Positions 9,093 to 17,522 are shown, numbered from the stretch's first letter. The stretch is DNA of 64,000 bases from Streptomyces sp. BV286 (GCF_019090165.1 NZ_JAHRIB010000079.1:1-64000), one strand, 5' to 3'. Made by a program: numbers and translations. Notes: generated by a model from the sequence alone, not told the origin.

Positions 9093-9138
9093 CCGTCCTT
9101 CACAGCCGGTTCACAACTTCCACATCGATACACAGTCG

Positions 9139-9200
9139 TTGAACAGAGACACACAGCCGCCCGTACTAAGGAGCGGCCCGCGTATCCCCGCTCGGGCCGC
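9139..9200 (+). promoter_or_regulatory. possible promoter and leader hairpin of the aminotransferase gene
   Basis: TTGAAC (9139-9144) and TACTAA (9164-9169) are spaced 19 bp, longer than usual. An 8-bp inverted repeat GCGGCCCG/CGGGCCGC (9173-9180, 9193-9200) lies in the leader, just ahead of the GGAGG-type ribosome site. The promoter call is weak. The hairpin is directly visible. Confidence 0.3.
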
Positions 9201-9220
9201 CCCTCAAGGACGGAGGGTCC

Positions 9221-10948
9221 ATGGCCGACAATGTCACCTCGCTGTTCCGCACCGGCGCGCACAGCCCCTCGATGGCCGCGCTGGCACGCGAGAGCGGGGA
9301 GGCGGGTCCGCTGGACTTCTGCATCCCGTGCAATCCGTACTTCCCCACGCCGGCGATGTTCGACGAACTGACGCACCGGCTGCGCGACATCATCACGTAC
9401 TACCCGAGCAGCGCGGACACCATCACCGGGGAACTGTGCAACCTGCTCCAGCTGCCGCCCCAGTGCGTGGCCATGGGCAACGGGTCGACCGAACTCATCA
9501 CCTGGATCGACCACCTGCTGGTCCGGGAGTCCCTCGCCATCCCTGTCCCCACCTTCGGCCGCTGGACCGACCAGCCGCTGGAGACGGGCAAGCGCGTTGA
9601 CATGTTCCCCCTCCAGGAGAGCAACGGCTTCGCCCTCGACCCGGCGCAGTACATCCAGTTCATCCGCTCCCGCGGGACCCGCGCGGCCGTCATCTGCAAC
9701 CCGAACAACCCCGACGGCGGCTTCCTGCCCAAGCAGACGATCCTGGCCTTCTGTGACGCGCTCGCGGACCTGGACCTCATCGTCATCGACGAGTCGTTCC
9801 TGGAGTTCGCCGACGCGGAGAACGAACCGAGCGTCGTCGAGGAGGCGGTGATGCGCCCCAACGTCATCGTGCTGCGCAGCCTCGGCAAGAACTTCGGACT
9901 GCACGGTGTGCGCTTCGGCTACATGGTCGCCAACCCCGGTCTGGCCGGCCGCATCCGCTCGATGCTCCCGAAGTGGAACCTCAACGCCTTCGCGGAGACC
10001 GTGGTGTTCATGCTCAGGGACCACGGTCCCGAGTACGTGGAGAGCCTGCACATGGTGCGCCGCGACCGGCTCGACATGGCACGCCAGCTCTCCACCCTGC
10101 CCGGCCTCACCGTCTACCCCTCGCAGGGCAACTTCCTCTTCGTGCGCCTCCCCGTGGGCGCCGAGGGCACCGTGGTCCGGGACCGGCTGCTCACCGAGCA
10201 CCGGATCCTGGTGCGCGAGTGCGGCAACAAGATCGGCTCTTCCAGCCGCTTCCTGCGGCTCGTGGTGCGCCCCCAGGTCGACGTCCGTCGCCTGGTGTCC
10301 GGCCTGGAATCGGTGCTCTACGGGACCAGGAGGGGAGCCGCCGTGCCCGAGTTGAGCACAGGGACCAACTACAGCTCGGGTACGGCGGCGGTCGACCGCC
10401 TCGTCAGCTCGACCAACGGCCAGGGATACCCGGGGCTCGCCGCCGCGGCGAACGGCATGGCAGGCCAGCCCCAACCGCTCACGGCCGCGGCGAACGGGAT
10501 GCCCGGTCAGCCCCAGCCCCTGGTCGCCGCCGCGAACGGCATGGCAGGCCAGCCCCTCGCCCCGGCAGCCAACGGGATGGGTAACGGCATGGGCAACGGG
10601 ATGGGTAACGGCATGGCCGGGCAGCCCCAACCGCTCGTCGCGGCGGCCAACGGGATGCCCGGACAGCAGCCCTTGGTCGCCGCCGCGAACGGGATGGTCG
10701 GTCAGCCCCAGCCGCTGACCGCCGCCCAGACGCGCGGCACGACGGGCATGCCCGGTGGGCTGACCGCCGTGACCCCCCAGGGCCAGCCCCAACCGCAGCC
10801 ACAGGGGTACCCCCAGCCCCAGATGCCGCAACAGCAGCAGATGCCCCAGCCGGTGCCGCAGCAGCCCACCGGCTGGCCGAACGCGCCCGCCGCCGCCTCC
10901 AACGGCGCCGGATGGCCGGCGGCCGGCGCGGTCAACCGGGTCGGCTGA
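9221..10948 (+). CDS. class I/II PLP aminotransferase with repetitive Gln/Pro-rich tail
   Basis: 575 aa. Residues 1-370 form a fold-type I aminotransferase close to HisC/CobC. NPNNPDGG at 160-167, DESFLEF at 190-196, PLP lysine K223 in SLGKNFGLHG, and R231. Residues 407-502 repeat AANGM(A/P)GQPQPL units, with a run of NGMG copies at 451-464. Residues 515-575 are Gln/Pro-rich and disordered. The tail is coded in the same high-GC style as the rest, so it is not a foreign insertion. ATG at 9221 with GGAGG 5-9 nt upstream. The substrate is unknown. It stands alone between the sugar operon and the convergent arabinan genes. Confidence 0.75.
   Translation: MADNVTSLFRTGAHSPSMAALARESGEAGPLDFCIPCNPYFPTPAMFDELTHRLRDIITYYPSSADTITGELCNLLQLPPQCVAMGNGSTELITWIDHLLVRESLAIPVPTFGRWTDQPLETGKRVDMFPLQESNGFALDPAQYIQFIRSRGTRAAVICNPNNPDGGFLPKQTILAFCDALADLDLIVIDESFLEFADAENEPSVVEEAVMRPNVIVLRSLGKNFGLHGVRFGYMVANPGLAGRIRSMLPKWNLNAFAETVVFMLRDHGPEYVESLHMVRRDRLDMARQLSTLPGLTVYPSQGNFLFVRLPVGAEGTVVRDRLLTEHRILVRECGNKIGSSSRFLRLVVRPQVDVRRLVSGLESVLYGTRRGAAVPELSTGTNYSSGTAAVDRLVSSTNGQGYPGLAAAANGMAGQPQPLTAAANGMPGQPQPLVAAANGMAGQPLAPAANGMGNGMGNGMGNGMAGQPQPLVAAANGMPGQQPLVAAANGMVGQPQPLTAAQTRGTTGMPGGLTAVTPQGQPQPQPQGYPQPQMPQQQQMPQPVPQQPTGWPNAPAAASNGAGWPAAGAVNRVG
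10439..10726 (+). repeat. in-frame repeat tract coding AANGMxGQPQPL units
   Basis: Degenerate repeats of about 36 nt encode an Ala-Asn-Gly-Met core followed by Gly-Gln-Pro. A 12-nt sub-repeat (NGMG) occurs near 10571-10616. Such tracts can change copy number by slippage without breaking frame when units are multiples of three. Confidence 0.7.
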
Positions 10949-10971
10949 CCACCGCCCGCCTCGGGGAACCA

Positions 10972-11008
10972 AGCGGGCCCGCGCCCGGAGGGGAGGCGCG
11001 GGCCCGCT
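10972..11008. terminator. bidirectional terminator between convergent genes
   Basis: A 14-bp GC stem (10972-10985 with 10995-11008) and a 9-nt loop. A T-containing tract follows on the plus strand (CCCCACTTTT). It separates the rightward aminotransferase from the leftward GH43 genes. Confidence 0.75.
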
Positions 11009-11020
11009 CCCCACTTTTCC

Positions 11021-11061
11021 GGGGGCGCGGGGAACTGTGCGTCCAGCCCCCGCCCACCCGC
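11021..11061. repeat. dispersed intergenic repeat, copy 1
   Basis: Shares GGGGCGCGGGGAACTG exactly with the element at 14551-14592, and the flanks (GCG, CAGCCCCC, CCCGC) are also alike. Both copies sit next to terminators in gene-end regions. From memory this string is common in Streptomyces intergenic DNA. Confidence 0.6.
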
Positions 11062-11074
11062 ACCGCGCCGACCG

Positions 11075-12511
11075 TCAGGCCGCGTTGAACCGCCACTGCT
11101 GGCACGTGTTGTTCAACCACGTCCACTGCCGGACGTCCGCCCCGTCGGCCCCGGAACAGTCGGCGACATCCGCGACCTTGCCGGTGGCCTGGTTCACCAC
11201 CCGCACGTAACCCCCGCTCGTGGCAAGGAACCGGAACCGCTGGCAGGTGTTGTCCAGCCAGCTCCACTGCCGCAGATCGGCCCCGTCGGCGGACGAGCAG
11301 TCGGCCGTGTCCAGCACCTTGCCGGACGCCACGTTCACCAGCCGGCTCGTGTCGTCGCCCCGGTCCTCCACCCGCCACTTCTGGTGGTTGCCGCCGTTGC
11401 AGGCGTACTGCTGGACATTGGCCCCGTCGGCACCCGAACCCCCCGCCACCTCAAGGCACTTACCGCTGTTGCGGTTGGTGAGCGTGTACGTCGTGGACGT
11501 GGCCGAGGGCTCCCCGGACGGCCCGGCCATGCTCGTCCCGAGCGCGACCGGCGAACCGAGGTTCGGCGAACCGTCGGCGTTCCAGGTGAACTTCTGGGCC
11601 CGCGTCGTGCGCCCGTTGTCGCAGCCGTCGCCCGCACTGTCGTTGGCGTGGTAGACGATCCAGCTCTCGGTGCCGTCCGGCGAGTTGAAGAAGCCGTTGT
11701 GGCCGGGCCCGTAGACCCCGGCGGCGTCGTTGCGCTGGAAGACCGGCGTGGACTTCTTCGTCCAGGAGGACGCGGCGAGCGGGTTCGAGCCGGTCAGGGT
11801 CAGCTGTCCGAGCTTGTAGTCGGGCGTCCAGCATCCGCTCGCCGAGTAGATGATCCGCGTCACGCCGCCGCGCTGCAGGACCTCCGGCCCCTCGTTCACC
11901 GTCCCGCCCGACTTCTCCCAGTCGTACGTCGGTGTCGAGATCGTCGAGAAGGACCCTTGAAGCGTGTACGGGTTGGACATCGGCGCGATGACGAGGTTCT
12001 GGGTCCCGCCGCCCATGGCGCTGCCCAGCAGATACAGCTGCCCGTTGGCGTTCAGGACGCTCGCGTCCAGCATCCAGGCGCTGTTGAGCTGGTTCTTGTA
12101 CGTGTACGGGCCCATCGGGTCGGAGCCCGCGCTCTCCAGGACGTGGGTGCGCTGCGTCTGGTTGTAGTCGGAGACGTTCTGCCCGGCCACGAAGTACAGG
12201 TACCACCTGCCGCCGGAGTAGAAGAGCTCGGGCGCCCAGATGTTGCAGCAGCGCGAGGCCGCGTCCCCCTTCCACACCTGCACGCTGGGCGCGGTCGACA
12301 GCCCGGCCAGTGTCGGCGACTTGCGCATGGTGATGACGTCGGTCCAACTCGTCGTCACCAGGTAGTAGTTGCCGTCGTGGTAGGAGATCCAGGGGTCGGC
12401 GCCCTTCACCGACTTGACCGGGTTGGTGAAGGTGGCCGCGCTCGCCGAGGACTGTCCCAGGGACAGGGCGAGCAGCAGTGCGGCCAGCAGGGTCAGTAGG
12501 CGACGGGCCAT
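11075..12511 (-). CDS. secreted GH43 arabinofuranosidase-type enzyme with C-terminal ricin-type CBM13
   Basis: 478 aa. Sec signal peptide at residues 1-25 (RR then LLTLLAALLLALSLG, cleavage after ASA). GH43 five-blade propeller with candidate catalytic D39 (GADPW), D149 (MLDAS) and E207 (NEGPE). Residues about 345-478 are a ricin-B beta-trefoil with three QxW-type repeats and paired cysteines, a sugar-binding module. Likely removes arabinose from arabinan or arabinoxylan outside the cell. The ATG at 12511 overlaps the end of the upstream GH43 gene by 19 nt, so the two are translationally coupled. The precise linkage is inference from the neighbour. Confidence 0.82.
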   Translation of the reverse strand: MARRLLTLLAALLLALSLGQSSASAATFTNPVKSVKGADPWISYHDGNYYLVTTSWTDVITMRKSPTLAGLSTAPSVQVWKGDAASRCCNIWAPELFYSGGRWYLYFVAGQNVSDYNQTQRTHVLESAGSDPMGPYTYKNQLNSAWMLDASVLNANGQLYLLGSAMGGGTQNLVIAPMSNPYTLQGSFSTISTPTYDWEKSGGTVNEGPEVLQRGGVTRIIYSASGCWTPDYKLGQLTLTGSNPLAASSWTKKSTPVFQRNDAAGVYGPGHNGFFNSPDGTESWIVYHANDSAGDGCDNGRTTRAQKFTWNADGSPNLGSPVALGTSMAGPSGEPSATSTTYTLTNRNSGKCLEVAGGSGADGANVQQYACNGGNHQKWRVEDRGDDTSRLVNVASGKVLDTADCSSADGADLRQWSWLDNTCQRFRFLATSGGYVRVVNQATGKVADVADCSGADGADVRQWTWLNNTCQQWRFNAA

Positions 12512-13482
12512 CCGCTGCTCCAGTTCAGTAGGTTGATGCCGAGTCGGGGAGTCCCGTTGTCCTGGCCGTCGTAGTAGTGGTAGACGATCAGGTCGCCGTC
12601 GGAGTCCGCCAGGATCGACTGGCCGCCGGGGCCGATGTACCGGCCGTGCGACTCCAGGACGGGCGTGCCGCCGTTGTTCGTCATGGCGACGCCGTTCTTG
12701 TCGTGGTACGGCCCGGTGACGCTCGTGGCCCGGCCCACCTTGACCTTGTACGTCGAACCGGCGCCGGCACAGCAGGTGTCGTACGAGGCGAACAGGTAGT
12801 AGTGGCCGCCCCGCTTGACGATCGTGGGGGCCTCGACCGCCTTGGTGCCGGTGGGGCGGGAGGCGATCGAGCGGCGGACGGTGTCCGAGGCGAGCTGCTT
12901 GCCGGTCGACGGGTCGAGCCGGATCAGCTTGATCCCGGTCCACCAACTGCCGAAGGACAGCCACCACTTGCCGTCGTCGTCGACGAAGAGGTTCGGGTCG
13001 ATGGCGTTGTGGTCGCTGGAGGTGGTGGACGTGTGGACGGTCCCCCGGTCGCTCCAGGATCCCGGCAGTCCGGTCGTGGAGGTGGCCAGCCCGATGGCCG
13101 ACCTGTTCGAGCCGAAGGTCGAGACGGCGTAGTACATCAGGTACCTGCCGCCGTGGTACGAGATGTCGGGCGCCCAGGCCTCGGTCCCGTACTGGGACCA
13201 CCAGCCGGGCTTGGTACGGAAGGCGTCGGCGCCCGCGGCGAAGGCCGTCCGGTTGCCCGACGTCCTGTGGGTGAGGCCGCCGCCGGTGGCGTACAGCAGG
13301 TACTGGCCCGTCGGGGTCCGGATCATCGTCGGGTCGTGGACGACGGTCGCCCCGGTGACGGTGCCCGGGTTCGGGTACGCGGAGGCGGTGCCGGGGACGA
13401 GGGCGAGCAGGATCGCCACGGGAAGGGCGAGAAGCACTGTTCCGCGGCTCGCGCGGCGGGGGTTGTCGGAGGTGCGGCTCAC
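12493..13482 (-). CDS. abnA: secreted GH43 endo-1,5-alpha-L-arabinanase
   Basis: 329 aa. The start is taken at GTG 13482, not ATG 13500, because AGGAGG lies 6 nt before the GTG. A positively charged N-terminus, hydrophobic core (TVLLALPVAILLALV) and ASA cleavage site mark a Sec signal. Catalytic GH43 residues are D50 (HDPT), D162 (AIDPN) and E217 (VEAPT). WAPDISYHGGRY and SFGSWWTGI are typical of arabinanases. It would cut the arabinan backbone to oligosaccharides. First gene of a two-gene transcript whose promoter matches the GH51 promoter. Confidence 0.85.
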   Translation of the reverse strand: MSRTSDNPRRASRGTVLLALPVAILLALVPGTASAYPNPGTVTGATVVHDPTMIRTPTGQYLLYATGGGLTHRTSGNRTAFAAGADAFRTKPGWWSQYGTEAWAPDISYHGGRYLMYYAVSTFGSNRSAIGLATSTTGLPGSWSDRGTVHTSTTSSDHNAIDPNLFVDDDGKWWLSFGSWWTGIKLIRLDPSTGKQLASDTVRRSIASRPTGTKAVEAPTIVKRGGHYYLFASYDTCCAGAGSTYKVKVGRATSVTGPYHDKNGVAMTNNGGTPVLESHGRYIGPGGQSILADSDGDLIVYHYYDGQDNGTPRLGINLLNWSSGWPVAY

Positions 13483-13510
13483 GCGAGGCCTCCTGCGCAT
13501 GGGGGGAGTT

Positions 13511-13577
13511 GTTCGATATTCCGTACGATGGTCATGACTTCGAACGGGACCGTAGAATCGAACCCCTTGCGCGTCAA
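13511..13577 (-). promoter_or_regulatory. abnA promoter with GTTCG-N25-CGAAC operator
   Basis: Read on the minus strand: TTGACG (13577-13572), a 17-bp spacer, and TACGGT (13554-13549). Three bases later comes GTTCG (13545-13541), 25 bp, then CGAAC (13515-13511). The core elements and their flanks (CATTGACG, TACGGTCC) are the same as at the GH51 promoter. The arms sit over the transcription start, a repressor position. Confidence 0.65.
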
Positions 13578-13716
13578 TGGTTCGCGCGGCATCCCGCGCC
13601 CCGGGAAGCATCGAAAGTGTTTCGACGCCCCGGCTGTCTCACAACGGACTTGACGGACCGTCATTTTGCCCAACTCACAGCGCGTCGACAGATTCCGCTT
13701 CTACGGTGCCGTGTTC

Positions 13717-14463
13717 ATGACAGACGCATCGATCGGACGCAGAACCCTGCTCGTCGCCACGGGCACCACGGCGGCCGCACTGGCCGTGGGAGCCACCACC
13801 CACGAGGCCTCCACCGCCGCCGACCAGGCACCAGCGGCCGCCGCGGCGGTCTGCACCCTCACCAAGGAGATGACCGAAGGCCCCTACTACCTCGACGGAC
13901 AGCTCGTCCGCGCCGACATCAGCGAGGACAAGACCGGCATTCCGCTTCAGCTCACGCTCACCGTCGTCGACGACGACACCTGCGCCCCGCTCGCCAACGC
14001 GCTGGTGGAGATCTGGCACTGCGACGCGCTCGGCGAGTACTCCGGGTTCGTCGGCGGGAACGGGCACGACGAGCCGGACAACGGCACGTTCCTGCGCGGC
14101 GGGGTCCTCACGGGCTCCGACGGCGTCGCGAGGATCACCAGCGTCTACCCGGGCTGGTACCGGGGCCGCTGCATCCACATCCACGTGAAGGTGCACACCG
14201 ACGTCACCCTGACCTCTGACGGGTCCTTCGAGGGCGGTCAGGAGCTGCACACCGGGCAGCTGTTCTTCGCCGAGAGCATCACCGCGAAGGTGGCACTGGT
14301 GCCCGCGTACGCGGTCAACACGGTGCCGCGGACGACCCTCGCGCAGGATTCCATCTACGACGAGGGAGGGGCCGCCTCCGGACTGCTGACCCTGACCGCG
14401 CTGGGCAGTTCGACGACGGCGGGCTACGCGGGCACCCTGACCCTGGGCGTCGAACCGAGCTGA
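13717..14463 (+). CDS. secreted intradiol ring-cleavage dioxygenase-like protein
   Basis: 248 aa if the ATG at 13717 is used. That gives a Tat signal with GRRTLL at residues 7-12 and a hydrophobic stretch to about 25. The non-haem iron ligands of intradiol dioxygenases are present: a tyrosine at 57/58 (EGPYY), Y148 (YPGWY), H154 and H156 (CIHIHVKV). Extracellular members act on catechols, for example from lignin or tannin. The Tat route fits a protein that folds with its metal first. No clear Shine-Dalgarno is seen. The gene is divergent from abnA and shares its upstream region. Confidence 0.8.
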   Translation: MTDASIGRRTLLVATGTTAAALAVGATTHEASTAADQAPAAAAAVCTLTKEMTEGPYYLDGQLVRADISEDKTGIPLQLTLTVVDDDTCAPLANALVEIWHCDALGEYSGFVGGNGHDEPDNGTFLRGGVLTGSDGVARITSVYPGWYRGRCIHIHVKVHTDVTLTSDGSFEGGQELHTGQLFFAESITAKVALVPAYAVNTVPRTTLAQDSIYDEGGAASGLLTLTALGSSTTAGYAGTLTLGVEPS

Positions 14464-14485
14464 ACACGCCGGTCACCGGCTGTCC

Positions 14486-14517
14486 CTGGAGGACAGGGTC
14501 ACAGCCCTGTCCTCCAG
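14486..14517. terminator. terminator after the dioxygenase gene
   Basis: A perfect 13-bp stem CTGGAGGACAGGG (14486-14498) with its complement at 14505-14517 and a 6-nt loop, 22 nt past the stop. It lies between convergent genes and may serve both. Confidence 0.75.
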
Positions 14518-14550
14518 CGGCGTGGGGACAGGGGCGCAGCCCCGTCCCTC

Positions 14551-14592
14551 AGGGGCGCGGGGAACTGCGCGATCAGCCCCCACCGGGCCCGC
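14551..14592. repeat. dispersed intergenic repeat, copy 2
   Basis: Second copy of the element at 11021-11061, with GGGGCGCGGGGAACTG at 14552-14567, then GCG and CAGCCCCC. It lies directly before the stop of the leftward zinc-ribbon gene. Confidence 0.6.
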
Positions 14593-14599
14593 GGCGAAG

Positions 14600-14905
14600 T
14601 CACCGAACCCGTACCGTCCCGGACCCGACACCGGCGGTCCCCGAACCGGCCGTCCGACTGCGGGAGTCGGCAGGCCGGCTGCGGGAGTCGGCAGGCCGGC
14701 TACGGGAGGCGACACGCACACCGCAGGCGTCCACGACACGCATCTGGAGCGAGCCGCACCCACAGCGGGTCCACACGGTGAGGCCGGCCCCCGTGCCGTG
14801 CCGGGACAGCACCTGGAAGGGCTCGGCACGGTCAGGCCAGCCGCAGTGCGGGCACGCGTCGCCGTCGGGCCTGCCATGGGCGTGGACGTGGGCTGTGCTG
14901 GTCAT
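14600..14905 (-). CDS. small zinc-ribbon protein with SRPAD repeats
   Basis: 101 aa from the ATG at 14905, with GAGAGG about 9 nt upstream. The N-terminal half contains CPHCGWPD and TRCGCGSLQ, a four-cysteine ribbon, after a His-rich start (HVHAHG). I recall this core in other Streptomyces proteins of unknown function. The C-terminal third is low complexity, made of two copies of a 21-nt unit giving SRPADSR, plus Gly/Thr-rich residues. Divergent from the LysR gene. Confidence 0.6.
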   Translation of the reverse strand: MTSTAHVHAHGRPDGDACPHCGWPDRAEPFQVLSRHGTGAGLTVWTRCGCGSLQMRVVDACGVRVASRSRPADSRSRPADSRSRTAGSGTAGVGSGTVRVR

Positions 14906-14981
14906 CTGTGTGCACCTCTCGTGCGGAGTGGCCGGGCGGACCGTCGCGACACCTCCAGCGTGTATCGGCACCACCGTGTAC

Positions 14982-15002
14982 GTCCAGGTTGACTTTCTGG
15001 AC
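14982..15002 (+). promoter_or_regulatory. dyad GTCCAG-N9-CTGGAC before the LysR gene
   Basis: A 6-bp inverted repeat spanning 21 bp lies 22 bp upstream of the LysR start, in the divergent region shared with the zinc-ribbon gene. A TTGAC element falls inside it. Position and size suit a LysR autoregulatory box. Confidence 0.4.
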
Positions 15003-15024
15003 CTGACCTTGAAGCGTGGACTGC

Positions 15025-15930
15025 ATGATTGATCTGCGCCGGCTTCACGTCCTGCGGGCCGTCGAGCACTACGGCACGGTGACCGCCGCCGCCCGCGCCC
15101 TGCACCTCACCACCTCCGCCGCCTCGCAGCAGGTCCGCCAGCTCGCCCGTGAGCTGGGGGTCGACCTGCTGGAGCCCCAGGGGCGTGGCGTACGGCTGAC
15201 CCCGGCCGGGCGGAGCCTGATCACGCACGCCGACGCGATCCAGGCCCGCTGGGACCGCGCGGAGCTCGATCTGCGGGCCGACCACGCCGTTCCGGCCGGG
15301 CTGCTGCGGGTGAGCGGTTTCCCGATGGCGATCTCGGTGCTGCTCGCCCCGATGGCGGCCCATCTGCGCGAACGCCATCCCCGGCTCGCCGTCGGGATCC
15401 AGGAGGCGGAGGTCCCGGAGAGCTTCGACCTGCTCTTCGAGGGCGAGACCGACCTCGCCATCGTCGAGGCGACCCCGCGCAACCCGCCGCTCGGAGACGC
15501 GCGCTTCGACCAACAGCCGCTGCTGGACGACCCGTTCGACCTGGTCGTGCCCGACACGCACCGGCTGGCCGGGCGCGGCCGGGTGGACCTGGCGGAGGCC
15601 GCGCGCGAGGACTGGATCGCGCAGGTCCCGGACAGCCCCTGCCGCCCGCACGTGCTGTCCGCGTGCGGCGCCGCGGGCTTCACCCCCGACGTCGTCCACC
15701 AGGCGAGGGACTGGAACGTCATGGCCCACCTCGTCGCGCACGGCCTCGGTGTGGCGCTCATCCCGCGGCTCGCCCACCTGACCCCGCACCTGCCGATCAC
15801 CCGTGTGCGGTGCACCGGCGACCCGCACCGCAAACTCCTCACCTGCACCCGGGCCGGAGGCCACGAACGCCCGGCCGTCGCGGCGGCGTTGGACGAACTG
15901 CGGAAGCTGGCACCGACCGCTGTGGCATGA
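15025..15930 (+). CDS. LysR-family transcriptional regulator
   Basis: 301 aa from the ATG at 15025, the usual MIDLRRLHVLRAV start of this group (an upstream ATG at 15016 is in frame). The winged HTH is at residues 1-60 (GTVTAAARALHLTTSAASQQVRQL). The effector domain covers about 90-295. The inducer and targets are unknown. The neighbouring genes give no firm link: zinc-ribbon protein upstream, second regulator overlapping its stop. The stop overlaps a possible ATG for the next gene in an ATGA arrangement. Confidence 0.85.
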   Translation: MIDLRRLHVLRAVEHYGTVTAAARALHLTTSAASQQVRQLARELGVDLLEPQGRGVRLTPAGRSLITHADAIQARWDRAELDLRADHAVPAGLLRVSGFPMAISVLLAPMAAHLRERHPRLAVGIQEAEVPESFDLLFEGETDLAIVEATPRNPPLGDARFDQQPLLDDPFDLVVPDTHRLAGRGRVDLAEAAREDWIAQVPDSPCRPHVLSACGAAGFTPDVVHQARDWNVMAHLVAHGLGVALIPRLAHLTPHLPITRVRCTGDPHRKLLTCTRAGGHERPAVAAALDELRKLAPTAVA

Positions 15931-17522
15931 ACGCCACAGGTCGGCCTACTAGGGTGCCGCTGTCGGACGGTGGACGCGGTGCCGGGAAGGTGAGTGCGGC
16001 TGTGGAGGTGCTGGGACACGGGGAGGCGCTCGACGAGTTGCTGCGGCTCGTGCGGCGGCAAGGGACCCCGGCTCAGGTGCTGGGCCTGCTCGCCCGGCGG
16101 ACCGGGGCACAGGCCGCGTGGATCGGCCCCGGCGGCGCGGTCGAGACGGCCACGGCCGGGTATCCCCTGCGGATGACGGGCGCGCTGACGGAGCACGTGG
16201 AGCGCCTGGCCGGCGGGCGGCTGGCCGCGGCCACGACGCGGGTCGGCGAGTCGGAGGTACGCCTCGAAGCGTTCGGCGGGCGCGAGCCGCGTCCGGTGCT
16301 CGTGACCGTCAGCGCGTCGGCGCTGTCACGGGAGGCGGCCGCACTGGCCTCGCAGGCCGGCGGCCTCATCGACCTGCTGAGCCGCGCGTCGGAGGCCGAC
16401 ACCGGCGCACGCGGCTACGAGGCGAAGGCGGCCCAGCTGCGGTTCGCGGTCCTGACCGCGCTCCTGGCCGGGGACGTCACCCTGGCGCGCCGGATGACCA
16501 CGGGTGACGTCCCGCCGCTGCTGAACGCGGAGCGCGTACGGGTCCATCTCCTGCACTGCCCGCCCGCCGACCGCGACCGGCTGGCCCGGACCTATCTGGA
16601 CCCGTCGGGCTACCACGGCCCGGGTCTGATGGTGAACTGCCCGGTGTTCAGGGAGCAGTTGATCTGCCCCGTCTCCGACGACCCGGATTCCGGCGGCCAT
16701 TTCCAGCAGGGCGAGATGCTGCGCCGGTTGGTCAGGGAGAACCCCGGGTACGCGCTGGGCGTCAGCAGACCCCACCCGCTCGCCGCCACGGCCGAGGCAT
16801 ACGGCGAGGCCGTGCACGCCCTCGCCGTCGCCCGCAACTCACCCGGCCGGCTGGCCGCCTACCGGGGGCGGCCCTCCCTGGCGCACGTCCTGCCCCACCG
16901 GGCGGCCCTCGCCTGGGCGCGCGCCTACCTGGAGCCGCTGCAGGCCGCCCCCAAGCCCACCGTGGACGTCGTCCGCCTGGCGGTGACGTTCTCCCGGTCC
17001 GGCGTGGCCCGGCTGCTGCACCTGAGCCGCACCACCGTCACGGCCCACTGCCGCCGGGCGGAGGAGGCGCTGGGCATCGACCTCGGCGAGGTCCGCACCC
17101 GCGCCACACTCGACCTGGCCCTGTCCCTCACCGCCCCGCAGGCCGACCCCGCCGACAGCGTCCAGCTGGTCGCGCCGCCGCTGGACGAACTCCTGCGCAC
17201 CTCCCCCGCCACGGCCTGGGCGGAGTCCTTCCTGCACCCTCTGCACGACACCCGGCACCGCGACCTGTACCTCACGGTGACGGCCTGGCTCGACGCCAAC
17301 ACCGACGCCCAGCGAACGGCCGCGCACCTGGGCCTGAGCCGCAACACGGTCCGCGCCCACCTGCGCGCTGCCGAACGCCTCCTCAACCGCGACCTGTTGA
17401 CCACCGGTTCGGGCACCCACGACCTCGTCCACGCCCTGCGGGTGACAGCTGGACAGCGTGCACACCCGCCGGCCGAATCTGATCACCGTGCACGGTGGTC
17501 CTCGAAGGGCGTCGCCTCCTAA
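15927..17522 (+). CDS. PucR-like regulator with two C-terminal HTH motifs
   Basis: Up to 531 aa. The ATG at 15927 overlaps the LysR stop (ATGA). GTG at 15990 (MSAAVEVLGHGEALDEL) is an equally credible start. No catalytic motif is seen in the N-terminal 300 residues, which resemble PucR-type sensory regions. The C-terminus has two HTH_30-like segments: GVARLLHLSRTTVTAHCRRA, then about 110 residues later AHLGLSRNTVRAHLRAAERLL. Tandem HTHs in one chain are unusual for this group. The stop is followed by a terminator facing the GH51 gene. Confidence 0.7.
   Translation: MNATGRPTRVPLSDGGRGAGKVSAAVEVLGHGEALDELLRLVRRQGTPAQVLGLLARRTGAQAAWIGPGGAVETATAGYPLRMTGALTEHVERLAGGRLAAATTRVGESEVRLEAFGGREPRPVLVTVSASALSREAAALASQAGGLIDLLSRASEADTGARGYEAKAAQLRFAVLTALLAGDVTLARRMTTGDVPPLLNAERVRVHLLHCPPADRDRLARTYLDPSGYHGPGLMVNCPVFREQLICPVSDDPDSGGHFQQGEMLRRLVRENPGYALGVSRPHPLAATAEAYGEAVHALAVARNSPGRLAAYRGRPSLAHVLPHRAALAWARAYLEPLQAAPKPTVDVVRLAVTFSRSGVARLLHLSRTTVTAHCRRAEEALGIDLGEVRTRATLDLALSLTAPQADPADSVQLVAPPLDELLRTSPATAWAESFLHPLHDTRHRDLYLTVTAWLDANTDAQRTAAHLGLSRNTVRAHLRAAERLLNRDLLTTGSGTHDLVHALRVTAGQRAHPPAESDHRARWSSKGVAS

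Noticed and set aside
14473..14877. Alternative minus-strand frame over the zinc-ribbon gene
   Set aside because: The neighbouring frame (14600-14905) has the CxxC knuckles and a ribosome site; this one crosses the terminator and repeat element.
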